This document shows, piece by piece, positions 8,285 to 16,810 of a stretch of DNA of 46,390 nt. This DNA is from Gammaproteobacteria bacterium (GTDB lineage Bacteria > Pseudomonadota > Gammaproteobacteria > GCA-001735895). Below the pieces are notes generated by a model. It worked only from the letters and a program-made list of their open reading frames with translations, did no database searches and had not been told where the DNA came from. Where the stretch lies: the NCBI GenBank assembly GCA_022340305.1, contig JAJDOF010000018.1, positions 1 to 46,390 of the forward strand, written 5' to 3'. Position 1 is the first letter of the stretch, and each line of letters begins with the position of its first letter. The position numbers and the translations under genes are program-made.

Positions 8285-9112
8285 TCAGGGAAGCTGATCC
8301 GCTGCAATCATGCGGGCAAACAACATGCCCGGCGACACCCAGCGCACCACGTCGTCGAAGTCGTCGGCCAGGCCTCCGGGACGGCGCACGAAATTGGTTT
8401 CGCCACTCGCCACGTCCTTGAGCCGATAAACGTTGCCGCTCGCCGTGCCGGTGACTGTGAGGGCGCCGCTATTTTCAAGCTCGTCGCCGGCAGGCGCCTC
8501 ATTCCAGTTCTTGCCCATCGATAGCAGCACGAAGGGTGCGCCGGCGTAGTGGCCGGCGCCATCCGCATTGCCGAATACCGGCGGGTTGCCGTCGCAGATA
8601 TCGTCAGCGCTGGCGGCGCGACAGATCAGGTAGCGGCCATCCAGGTCGATGTAACCATCGCCATCTGAATCCACCAGGCCGACCGTGCGCATCTGATCCG
8701 GAGCGGTAAAATCCGATTTTGTATCGCTGTTAAAATCGACATCGGTCACGTAATAACGGTAGGGGTTGCCCCAGGGATCGGTCAGCAGCGAATCTTCGTT
8801 GAAGCGACCGTCCAGGCCGAGCGTGTTGACCGGTACAAAACCGGCGTAGGTATTACACCCGTCGGTACCGTCAATGTCTTCGATACCGGCAGCATCGGGC
8901 TGCGCCGGACAGGGCAGGCGACCGTTGACCTGGGCAAAACCGATAATCGCTTCGATCACCTGGTCCATTCGCTGCTCGAGCGCACGATATTGCTTGAGTT
9001 CCTGCTGGCGCGGGAACAACGCCACGGTATAGCCGAGCAGGATCGTCACGATCAGCAACACGATCGCAATTTCCACCAGGGTAAAGCCGGATTGGTTCGG
9101 TTTCATAGTCAT
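8285..9112 (-). CDS. Type IV minor prepilin with a calcium-loop-like motif
   Basis: The 275-residue product has a short leader MTMKPNQSG|FTLVE, with cleavage after Gly9 and the conserved mature Glu5 (Glu14), then a hydrophobic helix to about residue 29. The globular part carries NGRLPCPA at 63-70, also found as GRLPCPD in the upstream pseudopilin, and DSDGDGYIDLDG at 148-159, which resembles an EF-hand or dockerin calcium loop. Six cysteines could form disulfides. The start codon overlaps the stop of the upstream gene (ATGA), so it is translationally coupled to the pseudopilin, and it is probably a tip or minor subunit. It is the last gene of the minus-strand pilus run. Confidence 0.85.
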   Translation of the reverse strand: MTMKPNQSGFTLVEIAIVLLIVTILLGYTVALFPRQQELKQYRALEQRMDQVIEAIIGFAQVNGRLPCPAQPDAAGIEDIDGTDGCNTYAGFVPVNTLGLDGRFNEDSLLTDPWGNPYRYYVTDVDFNSDTKSDFTAPDQMRTVGLVDSDGDGYIDLDGRYLICRAASADDICDGNPPVFGNADGAGHYAGAPFVLLSMGKNWNEAPAGDELENSGALTVTGTASGNVYRLKDVASGETNFVRRPGGLADDFDDVVRWVSPGMLFARMIAADQLP

Positions 9113-11253
9113 AGTTCGTCGATCACCAGGATCTTGTCGTTGCCTCTGTGGCGATAGAACGACGGGTTATCGTTGTGGTTACCGTTGTCGAACACGGTCT
9201 CCAGTTCGTCTCGCAACCTGCCATCGCTGTCGCTATCCTGCCAGTTATGCTGTGCGGCGATCACCAGCAGCGAAACCTTGTCCTGCGGGGAAGTAGCAGA
9301 ATCTACCAGGTGCAGGCAGCTACTGTCGATGATACAGGGCCCCGTCCCACCCGGCTCGTACTCGTGGGCATAGGCCATGCGCATGGCATTGTGCCAGCCA
9401 TTATCGAGCGCCCATGCGGGCAGCACCGGGAAATAACGCAGGCCCAGTTTCAAGGTCCCGCCCAGCAAAAGATCGGCAACCGCCAAATTACCGGAAACGC
9501 TCCCGTTGAATATCTCGGTATGGGGAGGGATGACGGTGTCTTCGAGGTAACTGGGATCGATCTCATAGGTTGCGGTGATCGGCGGCAAGTTGGCCGTATC
9601 CATGTTGTTGACCAGAAAGGCGCCTTCGATCATCGCATGGCCAGTGCCGCTGGCCGCCCTGGTGACGGTGATGGTCGGCGCGACGGTGTAGTCTGCATCG
9701 AAAAAGACATCACCGGGATTGAACTGAATAGACAATTCCACGCGCAGAATTTGTTCGCGGTTGCCGTTGAAACCCCCGGGGTCCGGGTTGCCGGAGCCGT
9801 CACGCCAGCAATCGCTGATTTCGTCGCCACCGTTTGGGCAGGCCGTCCACCGCCCGGTTTCTGCGCCGAAACGGCCGTCCCAGAAATAAAATACCGCGGT
9901 GAAGGTTTCGAGCGACGGTACGGTGACGGCTAGTCGACCGTTCTTTTCGCTACCGAAATCCGCGATATCAATGAACTGGACCTCGGTCAACACATTGCTG
10001 GTCGAGAATTCGAGAACCTGCACAGCATCGTTGAATACCTGATCGCCACTGGCCGTAGAGCCGACCGTCAAGCCCGCGTAGTCGATTTCCAGGGCGCCTT
10101 CCAGTTTGCTGTCAAAGGGTATGCTGTTGGTTTCGGTAAAGTAATTGGCGAAAATCGACGGGATTCTGCCGAAAATACCGTCGGGGTCGATGCCGAGATT
10201 GTTGTTTTTTTCGTCGGTAAAACTGGAAAACGCGGGGAAATAACGACTCAATTTATCGATCGCATCGCCGAGCGTTTGACCCAGGCTAGTGTCGTATTCG
10301 ATGCCATCGTAGTTGTAGAGCCACGGATATACCGGATCCCAACTGCCGCCATTGGCCAGGCAAAGGACTTCAGTCGTACCACTACCAGTGGGCGTTTCAC
10401 CGTTACAGGCGACGCTGTCCAGGTAGTCATTGATCGCCTGCCGGTAAGCCTGCAGGGTCGCCTTCTCGGCCATCGTGATGACTTCGGCGGCGGTGATCAC
10501 GATCATCTGGTCGTTGACCGCCAGCGAGCCGTCGACCGGATTGAAAATCGGCCCGGTGACAAATCCATTGGCAGTACCGTTGACAAAATCGGCATTGTCA
10601 ATGGTGCCGAACAGATCGAGGTAGTTAGTCGGATCGTTTGGATCAGCGGCCCGATCCTGCTTGACCCCGCCTCGAGCGATGGCCGCACCCGGGGCGAAGA
10701 TCACGGCCGCCACCCCGGCGCCGAAGACATCCGCCGGGAATGTTGCCGGATACAACAGCGCGCCGGAGCGGTCTTCGATCGCAATGGTGCCGTTGGTATC
10801 GGAGTTGATCACATCATCGACTGCAGGCGAGATAGTGTTTGCGAAGTTTTTCGAAACCGCGTACCACAGCCTTGCCCCGCTCGCGTCCCTGGCATCGTAG
10901 AAATTCATCTGCGGATCCCCCCATGGAAATCGACCCACCATGGCAGTGCCAGATATGCAGTTAAACGAGGGATCCGGGGAGCCGTCGTTATTCATATCGG
11001 GGCAGGGTAGTCGACCCGGGCCCCGCAGTGGATTATTGACGGGATAATTGTAGGCGTACTGCAGCAGGGCCTGCTTGGCTTCGTTGAGCACACGCTGGTT
11101 ATGTAGATAACGCTGGTGTTCGGTTTCCTGCTTGGCGCCCTGGGTAAAGCTGCTCATTACGACACCGCCAACACCCATCAGTGCGACCACCATCAATAAC
11201 AGGGCGTAGCCGGTCTGCCTGGTCCTGGGCCTGGTTGTTGAACTGGGCTTCAT
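9109..11253 (-). CDS. Very large PilX/GspK-like pseudopilin, probable tip subunit
   Basis: 714 residues. The leader ends RQTG|YALLLMVVALMG, cleaved after Gly15; the mature position 5 is Leu, not Glu. Absence of Glu5 is the mark of GspK/PilX-type pseudopilins, which start or cap a fibre. The large exported domain has GRLPCPDMNNDG near 80-91 (cysteines, Asn/Asp-rich loop) and ends with DSDSDGRLRDELE (from 673) and NHNDNPSFYRHRG. Acidic DxDxDG loops suggest calcium binding, which is inference. In place and size it corresponds to the big 3' genes of MSHA loci, but I cannot assign it to a named Msh protein. Translationally coupled to the following minor pilin. Confidence 0.8.
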   Translation of the reverse strand: MKPSSTTRPRTRQTGYALLLMVVALMGVGGVVMSSFTQGAKQETEHQRYLHNQRVLNEAKQALLQYAYNYPVNNPLRGPGRLPCPDMNNDGSPDPSFNCISGTAMVGRFPWGDPQMNFYDARDASGARLWYAVSKNFANTISPAVDDVINSDTNGTIAIEDRSGALLYPATFPADVFGAGVAAVIFAPGAAIARGGVKQDRAADPNDPTNYLDLFGTIDNADFVNGTANGFVTGPIFNPVDGSLAVNDQMIVITAAEVITMAEKATLQAYRQAINDYLDSVACNGETPTGSGTTEVLCLANGGSWDPVYPWLYNYDGIEYDTSLGQTLGDAIDKLSRYFPAFSSFTDEKNNNLGIDPDGIFGRIPSIFANYFTETNSIPFDSKLEGALEIDYAGLTVGSTASGDQVFNDAVQVLEFSTSNVLTEVQFIDIADFGSEKNGRLAVTVPSLETFTAVFYFWDGRFGAETGRWTACPNGGDEISDCWRDGSGNPDPGGFNGNREQILRVELSIQFNPGDVFFDADYTVAPTITVTRAASGTGHAMIEGAFLVNNMDTANLPPITATYEIDPSYLEDTVIPPHTEIFNGSVSGNLAVADLLLGGTLKLGLRYFPVLPAWALDNGWHNAMRMAYAHEYEPGGTGPCIIDSSCLHLVDSATSPQDKVSLLVIAAQHNWQDSDSDGRLRDELETVFDNGNHNDNPSFYRHRGNDKILVIDEL

Positions 11254-11268
11254 CGGCTAACTACCGGA

Positions 11269-11718
11269 TTAATTTTCCACCACCGCCAGGTAACTGACGC
11301 TGACCGTCTCACCGCTGGTGGCGAAGTATTGCTTGCCATCCGGAGCGGTGATGCGCACCCGGATATCGTCACCGGTAATTACTTTTACCCGGCTGCCGTC
11401 TTCGAGCAGTGCGCCATCTTCGTAGGCGATGGTATTAATCCACACCGTGTGGGCACCGTCGCGGGCCAGGCTGATGCCCGAAACCCGGTATTCGACAGTC
11501 ACCTCCTCCTGCGCCTGCGGCCTTATCACTGTTTGCTCGGGTTCATCGTTCACCGGCGGCGGTTTGACTTCATCACCCTTGTAGCGATTGGCGTTTATCA
11601 ATTGGCGTTCCTGCGGGGTGGTGAACAGCGTTGCCATATCACCCGCTGCCAGCAGCGGTGCGGGGACCGACAGCAGCAGGCTCAGAATGGTGCACAGGGT
11701 CAGCGGCTTACTTGGCAT
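11269..11718 (-). CDS. mshK: MshK/PilP-like periplasmic pilus protein
   Basis: A 149-residue exported protein: signal peptide (about 1-25, ending LLAAG), a proline-rich linker (about 48-68), then a compact beta domain with VSGISLARDGAHTVWINT, DGSRVKVITGD and a C-terminal YLAVVEN. Small periplasmic proteins of this type (MshK, PilP) connect the inner-membrane MshJ/PilO complex to the secretin. The gene overlaps the mshJ-like gene by 11 bp and precedes the pseudopilin gene by 15 bp. Assignment rests mainly on position, length and topology; sequence similarity by eye is moderate. Confidence 0.65.
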   Translation of the reverse strand: MPSKPLTLCTILSLLLSVPAPLLAAGDMATLFTTPQERQLINANRYKGDEVKPPPVNDEPEQTVIRPQAQEEVTVEYRVSGISLARDGAHTVWINTIAYEDGALLEDGSRVKVITGDDIRVRITAPDGKQYFATSGETVSVSYLAVVEN

Positions 11719-12304
11719 CGATGGTCACCCAGCGCAAGGTGCATTGCGAACGCAGATTGGTTCTGCGAGTATCCAGCGAGCGTGCGACCGTGCCTTGCCG
11801 GATAATCGAACAGCTGTCCACGGTAAACAGGCTGCTGATCGACAGGCGCAGGCCTTCGAGCAAAGCGAACAGGTCTTCCTCGTGCAGCATGCCGATGCTC
11901 AGGTCCATCGGTGAACTCATCACCGACACGTCGCGATCCACCTTGAGCCCCGGCCGCTTGAAATCTTCCTGTGGGTTGAGGCTATAGGTCAACATCGGCA
12001 GGCGCAGCACCTCGTTGGTGGATTCGAGGCTCTCGATCCAGCTCAGGCGGCGTTCTTCGCCGACCAGGCCGGAGGCCTTGTAGTCGCTGTAGAGATTACG
12101 ATACTGATCCAGTAAATCGATATCGTTGATAATGTTGCTGTACAGCTTGTGGGTCGTGCGCAGCGTACCGAGCGCCGTCTCATATTGCTCACGCTGCGCA
12201 TTCTCGTACTGCTGTCCGGCCAGCGCCATGGCGACGGCAACCAGGATAGCCACCAGCAACAGGATGAACGGGCGCCGCAGATAAAACCAGTCGATCTTAT
12301 TCAC
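11708..12304 (-). CDS. mshJ: MshJ/PilO-like inner-membrane pilus protein
   Basis: 198 residues from a GTG at 12304. The GTG is supported by an excellent GGGAGG ribosome site and overlaps the stop of the upstream gene (GTGAATAA), whereas the longer frame from 12385 would run well inside that gene. A short cytoplasmic N-terminus, one membrane helix (about 11-30) and a periplasmic coiled coil followed by a ferredoxin-like domain match the bitopic PilO/MshJ/GspM layout. It would pair with the PilN-like part of the upstream mshI-like protein to form the alignment complex between motor and secretin. Confidence 0.75.
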   Translation of the reverse strand: MNKIDWFYLRRPFILLLVAILVAVAMALAGQQYENAQREQYETALGTLRTTHKLYSNIINDIDLLDQYRNLYSDYKASGLVGEERRLSWIESLESTNEVLRLPMLTYSLNPQEDFKRPGLKVDRDVSVMSSPMDLSIGMLHEEDLFALLEGLRLSISSLFTVDSCSIIRQGTVARSLDTRRTNLRSQCTLRWVTIDAK

Positions 12305-13886
12305 CTTTGGGCACCTCCCGGACGACGCGAAACGCGAGTTCCGCGGTCGCCACAGCGCCACCACCACCCGCGCTGACATTACCACTCAAGTTATTATCCG
12401 GTTCGATATCGAGCGGACGCTTGGTGATTTCAACCGAGTAATACTTGCCCGATTCGACCATGGCATTTTTCAGGTCTTCGACCGCGCTCAGAACATAGCG
12501 AAAATTACCGTCAAAATTTAGGAATTCCCCTTCGACCTGGGCAATCTCGAAATAACCCTGCTTGGGCTTGGGCTTATTCCGGTCAACTTTGCCACCTCCT
12601 CTCCTCGGCTTATCCCAGCTGACATCCCCGGGATTGTCCGAATCCGAGTAATTGGACACAAACCAGTCGAACTTCCTGACCCGGATATCGGGGAAAATAC
12701 TGACGTCGTTGCTGATCAGCACCATCAGTTCCTCGGGATCACGCAGAAACTGATTGCGGATGGTATCGACGCTTTGCACGATGTGCTGCATGCTGGTGGT
12801 CGAGGTCGTCGAATCGATAAAATTTTCGCTGAGCTGATTATACTTGGCCTTGTATTTCTGTTCGATCAGGGCTGTTTCGGCGATCGTTTCCGAGTACAGC
12901 CAGCCCTTGACCGCGCTGGTCGCAGCGATCCCCATACCGATCGTGAGCAGCGCAACTGCCACGGCACGCAATGCGAGGCCGGCACGATGGTGCTGAAAAT
13001 AGCGCCGCTCACCCGGCTTGGCATAGTGATTCAGGGCTATCTTCTTACTTGCCATGTAACAATAGAGGGCAGAGCTGAAATCCTGCTCGTCGGGTACCTC
13101 GATTTTTTCGCGTTCCAGCAACTCGTTGATTTCGTGAATCCTGAAATCAAAATTGCTTTCATTTTCACAGCGTTTGGTCAATTTCTCGAGATGTCTCTTA
13201 TTGGTGACAATGTGCACCGCGACCATTTCCGAACGCTCGACAATACGTTGACTGATCAGGTAACGCTGCGTCGATTCAACGTCACGCAACACGTCCGCGG
13301 CATAGTCACCCTGGTAGAAGCTGGCAATCGGTACCAGGCGGCTCAGCACCAGCTTGCCTTCGACAAATACCGACTGGCGCAGGTTACTGGGAACCTGCTG
13401 ACTCACCACGATGATGGCGCGGTGTTCCGACCGTAACTCCTTGACGTAATCCTCGGACAGTAATGGCAGGCTGATGATGCCCGACAGCGGCGTGCGGGTA
13501 TCCTCGATAATTTTCATCCAGGGCTCCAACAGATACTGGTTGGTCAGCCCGATCAACAGTAATTTTTCTTCCTTGCGGTTTTTCTTTTCAACCGATTGTG
13601 AAATCGCAAAGCGATACTCCGAAGTACGAAAATACTTGGCAAAGTTACGGCTGAGGATGGCCTTGCGATCCGATCCACGCAGTAGCGGTACCCGAATCTG
13701 GCGAAATTCTTCTTCGATCAAATCCACCAGCAAACGTACCGGTTCGCTGCGGAAAGAGCGCAAATAAGAACTGAACAGGTCCAGGCCCTGCTCGTCGGGC
13801 TCGAAATACACACTGCTTTCGAGGCGCCGGCCGGACCATTCCTGGGCGACCATTCTATAACCGGTGAAATACAGGACTCTTCTCAT
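12297..13886 (-). CDS. mshI: MshI-like pilus protein (cytoplasmic PilM-like part plus PilN-like part)
   Basis: 529 residues from the ATG at 13886, 10 bp after the mshG stop. The first 300 residues are cytoplasmic and weakly resemble an actin-fold PilM/GspL domain (LLLIGLTNQY, AIIVVSQQ, RYLISQRI); a single membrane helix lies at about 303-323; the rest is a periplasmic coiled coil and ferredoxin-like domain as in PilN. This fused arrangement is that of MshI/GspL. A lysine- and glycine-rich insertion (RRGGGKVDRNKPKPKQ) sits in the periplasmic part. It is very divergent from the other MshI-type fragment at 24458-24672. Coupled to the mshJ-like gene by overlap. Confidence 0.72.
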   Translation of the reverse strand: MRRVLYFTGYRMVAQEWSGRRLESSVYFEPDEQGLDLFSSYLRSFRSEPVRLLVDLIEEEFRQIRVPLLRGSDRKAILSRNFAKYFRTSEYRFAISQSVEKKNRKEEKLLLIGLTNQYLLEPWMKIIEDTRTPLSGIISLPLLSEDYVKELRSEHRAIIVVSQQVPSNLRQSVFVEGKLVLSRLVPIASFYQGDYAADVLRDVESTQRYLISQRIVERSEMVAVHIVTNKRHLEKLTKRCENESNFDFRIHEINELLEREKIEVPDEQDFSSALYCYMASKKIALNHYAKPGERRYFQHHRAGLALRAVAVALLTIGMGIAATSAVKGWLYSETIAETALIEQKYKAKYNQLSENFIDSTTSTTSMQHIVQSVDTIRNQFLRDPEELMVLISNDVSIFPDIRVRKFDWFVSNYSDSDNPGDVSWDKPRRGGGKVDRNKPKPKQGYFEIAQVEGEFLNFDGNFRYVLSAVEDLKNAMVESGKYYSVEITKRPLDIEPDNNLSGNVSAGGGGAVATAELAFRVVREVPKGE

Positions 13887-13896
13887 ATCGGTGCCG

Positions 13897-15102
13897 TTAA
13901 AATTCGATCGTACTGATGGTGTCGTATATCGGACCCAGCACGGAAAGCGCCAGCCACATGACAATCAGGCCGATGCTCGCCATCAGTCCGGTCTGCAGCA
14001 TGGGCTCCATTTTCTCGATACTGTCGTTGATGTCGCGATCGAAAAAGTAACTCACATTTTTCAGTGACTTGTCCATTTGACCACTGGATTCGCCCACGCG
14101 CAGCATGCGTACGACCAGTGGCGGGAAAATACCGATATTCTTGAACGCTTCACTGATGCTGCTGCCTTCCGAAATTTGCTGCCAGGCGCGATCGATGCCG
14201 TCTTCGAGGACGGTGTTACTGACCACGCTCTTGCTCAGGTTGATCGCATCCAGCACCGTGATCCCGGAGGCAAACATCAACGCGAAATAGCGCGTGAAAC
14301 GTGAAATCTTGATCTTCTCGTTTACCGGGCCGATTACCCAGATTTTCAACAGCATGCCATCCATGCGAAAACGCGCCTTGCTACTGGTGCGGTAAAAATA
14401 GTTGAGGGTAAAATAAAGCGCGAAAGGCGCGGCGATGACGATGTACCAGTAGTTAATCAGAAAGTGGGACACGGCGATCAGCGCCCTGGTTTCCAACGGA
14501 ATGGCACCGCCCAGGGAAACGATTGCGTCCATAATATCGGGCACGATAAAAATCATCATGAACATGATGACTGACAGCACCAGGGTACCGATAACCGCCG
14601 GGTAAGTCATGATTTTGCGCGCCTTGGAAAGCAGTTCGTCCTGCCATTTCAGGGTCTCGGTAATATCAACCAGCACTTCGCTCATACGCCCGCTGCGCTC
14701 TCCGACCCGAACCAGGCTGACGAACACGTCATCGAAAATCCTCGGGTACAACTGCAGTGCCTGCGAAAACGAATTACCACCCTCGATCGCCTCGATGACG
14801 CCGGTCACGATATCGCGAAAGGTCGGATTTTCTTCACCGTCACGCAGGTCGGAAAGCCCTTCCAGCAACGGCACCCCGGCGCGTGTCAGCTGCTCCAGGT
14901 AAAATGAGAAATTGATCAGATCACGGCGCCCTATCTTGTTGCGGCCGAACAGGTCCGCGCCCAGTTCCTTTTGCTTGAAGGTGACCAGGTCCATATCCAT
15001 CTTTTCGAGGCGCAGCTCGAGATCGTTGATATTACCCGCATCGAGGCTGCCGGAAATAAATTTGCCGGTGGCATCGATAGCCTTGTATTGAAAGAGCGGC
15101 AT
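13897..15102 (-). CDS. mshG: Type IV pilus inner-membrane platform protein MshG (GspF family)
   Basis: 401 residues of GspF/PilC type: N-terminal MPLFQYKAIDATGK, two homologous T2SSF domains each with the LxxAGVPLLEGL / FASGITVLDAIN and RVGERSGRM / RVGESSGQM motifs, and three membrane segments (about 165-190, 215-238 and near the C-terminus). It is the rotating platform that couples the MshE ATPase to pilin extraction. One base separates its start from the mshE stop, so the two are tightly coupled. Confidence 0.92.
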   Translation of the reverse strand: MPLFQYKAIDATGKFISGSLDAGNINDLELRLEKMDMDLVTFKQKELGADLFGRNKIGRRDLINFSFYLEQLTRAGVPLLEGLSDLRDGEENPTFRDIVTGVIEAIEGGNSFSQALQLYPRIFDDVFVSLVRVGERSGRMSEVLVDITETLKWQDELLSKARKIMTYPAVIGTLVLSVIMFMMIFIVPDIMDAIVSLGGAIPLETRALIAVSHFLINYWYIVIAAPFALYFTLNYFYRTSSKARFRMDGMLLKIWVIGPVNEKIKISRFTRYFALMFASGITVLDAINLSKSVVSNTVLEDGIDRAWQQISEGSSISEAFKNIGIFPPLVVRMLRVGESSGQMDKSLKNVSYFFDRDINDSIEKMEPMLQTGLMASIGLIVMWLALSVLGPIYDTISTIEF

Positions 15103-15103
15103 G

Positions 15104-16810
15104 CTAGTCCATGCGCTCCGTCAAATCAGCGACGCGCGCGACTTCCTTGACCGAGGTGACGCCCTCGATGATATGTCGAATGCCATCGTCGGCAAGCGTA
15201 AAAAAACCCTGCTTGTAAGCCGCTTCCTTGATTTCCTTGGTGGTGGCACCATGCGCCAGCAAGTCATCGAGATCGGCATTCATTTTCAATATTTCAAGCA
15301 GCGCCATACGCCCCTTATAGCCGGTATTGTCGCAGCTGGTGCAACCCTTGGCCTTGTAGATCTTATCCGGTACCAGGCCCTTGTCATTGCGCAGCAAACG
15401 CAATTCGTGCTCACCTGGCTTGTAACCCACCTTGCAGAACTTGCACAGCTTGCGAATCAGGCGCTGGGCGACTACCCCGATGATATTTCCCGCCATGATC
15501 TCCGGGATAATGCCGATATCGCGCAACCGCGGCAGCGCGCCGATGGCCGAATTGGTGTGCAGCGTGGAATAAACCTGGTGGCCGGTCATCGCTGCGCGAA
15601 ACGCCATTTCGGCAGTTTCTTCATCGCGCACCTCACCCACCAGGATGACGTCCGGGTCCTGGCGCATCAACGACTTGATTCCACTGGCGAAATCCATGCC
15701 CGCCGCCTCGTTGACCGAGGTCTGGCGAATCAACGGAAACGGGTATTCAACCGGATCCTCCAGGGTCATGATATTGATCTGTTCGCTGCTCAGATGGTTT
15801 AGCAATGAGTAAAGCGTTGTGGTCTTACCACTACCGGTAGGACCTGTTACCAGGATGATGCCTTCCGGGCGCGCCATCATGATTTTCAACAGTCGCAACG
15901 ATTCGTCAGGCAGCTCCAGTTTCTCCAGCGGAATGACGCCTTTCTCACGATCGAGCACGCGCAGCACGATGTTCTCACCGTGTATGGTCGGTTGCGAGGC
16001 GACACGAAAATCGATCTGGCGACCGATAATGGTGCGCGAAATTCGTCCATCCTGCGGCGATCGGGTCTCGGCGATGTTCATATCGGCCATAACCTTGAGG
16101 CGCACCGCAATTGCGGCCCAGTAAGTCTTGTGCAGACTGCGTATCTGCCGCAACACGCCATCGATGCGATAGCGAATTCGCAGAAAGCTTTCCTCGGGTT
16201 CGAAGTGCAGGTCCGAGGCACCACGCTTGACCGCATCGGACAGCATGACATCGACCAGGCGCACCAGCGGCTGGCTGTATTCCTCTATGTCGCCCTGGTA
16301 ATTGGTGTAGTCGGCTTCGCCGGTTTCGATCTCGCGCAAAATCCCGTCGATCGACAATTCGTAACCATAAAATTGATCGATCGCATTCGATATCTCGGTT
16401 TCACCGGCAAGTACCGGCAGCAATTCGATGTGCTGCCCGATCTGGATTCGAACCCGATCCAGGGTGAACAGGTTGAAGGTGTCCGACATCGCGATGGTGA
16501 GTGTGCTGCGCACCGGGTCGTAATTGAGCGGGATAATCTTGTGCTTGCGCGCGGTATCGGAATTGATCATCTTGATCGCATCCGGGTCGGGCACCACGCG
16601 TGACAGATCGACGCTTTCCTGCTCCAGCGCTTCGCCCAACGCCGAACGCATGATAGCCTCGGTTGCAAAGCCCAGGTTAACCAGTAATTTACCCAGCGGC
16701 TCATGAACTTTCTTCTGTTCGGTTAGCGCGATGTTCAACTGATCTTCAGTGATGACACCTTCATCGATCAGGATCTCGCCTAAGCGTTTGGGCTTTTTTT
16801 CAGCGTTCAT
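15104..16810 (-). CDS. mshE: Pilus extension ATPase MshE (GspE family) with c-di-GMP-binding N-terminal domain
   Basis: 568 residues. The N-terminus carries two MshEN motifs: RLGEILIDEGVITEDQ and on to Q32, and PLGKLLVNLGFATE from about 38; in Vibrio MshE this domain binds cyclic di-GMP. The ATPase core has Walker A GPTGSGKTT (323-331), the Asp box TLEDPVEYP, Walker B DPDVILVGEVRDEE and a His box HQVYSTLHTN. Four cysteines (456, 459, 490, 493) form the GspE-type zinc site. It powers pilus assembly at the cytoplasmic face. No retraction ATPase (PilT) lies in the window. Start overlaps the stop of the mshN-like gene (ATGA). Confidence 0.94.
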   Translation of the reverse strand: MNAEKKPKRLGEILIDEGVITEDQLNIALTEQKKVHEPLGKLLVNLGFATEAIMRSALGEALEQESVDLSRVVPDPDAIKMINSDTARKHKIIPLNYDPVRSTLTIAMSDTFNLFTLDRVRIQIGQHIELLPVLAGETEISNAIDQFYGYELSIDGILREIETGEADYTNYQGDIEEYSQPLVRLVDVMLSDAVKRGASDLHFEPEESFLRIRYRIDGVLRQIRSLHKTYWAAIAVRLKVMADMNIAETRSPQDGRISRTIIGRQIDFRVASQPTIHGENIVLRVLDREKGVIPLEKLELPDESLRLLKIMMARPEGIILVTGPTGSGKTTTLYSLLNHLSSEQINIMTLEDPVEYPFPLIRQTSVNEAAGMDFASGIKSLMRQDPDVILVGEVRDEETAEMAFRAAMTGHQVYSTLHTNSAIGALPRLRDIGIIPEIMAGNIIGVVAQRLIRKLCKFCKVGYKPGEHELRLLRNDKGLVPDKIYKAKGCTSCDNTGYKGRMALLEILKMNADLDDLLAHGATTKEIKEAAYKQGFFTLADDGIRHIIEGVTSVKEVARVADLTERMD

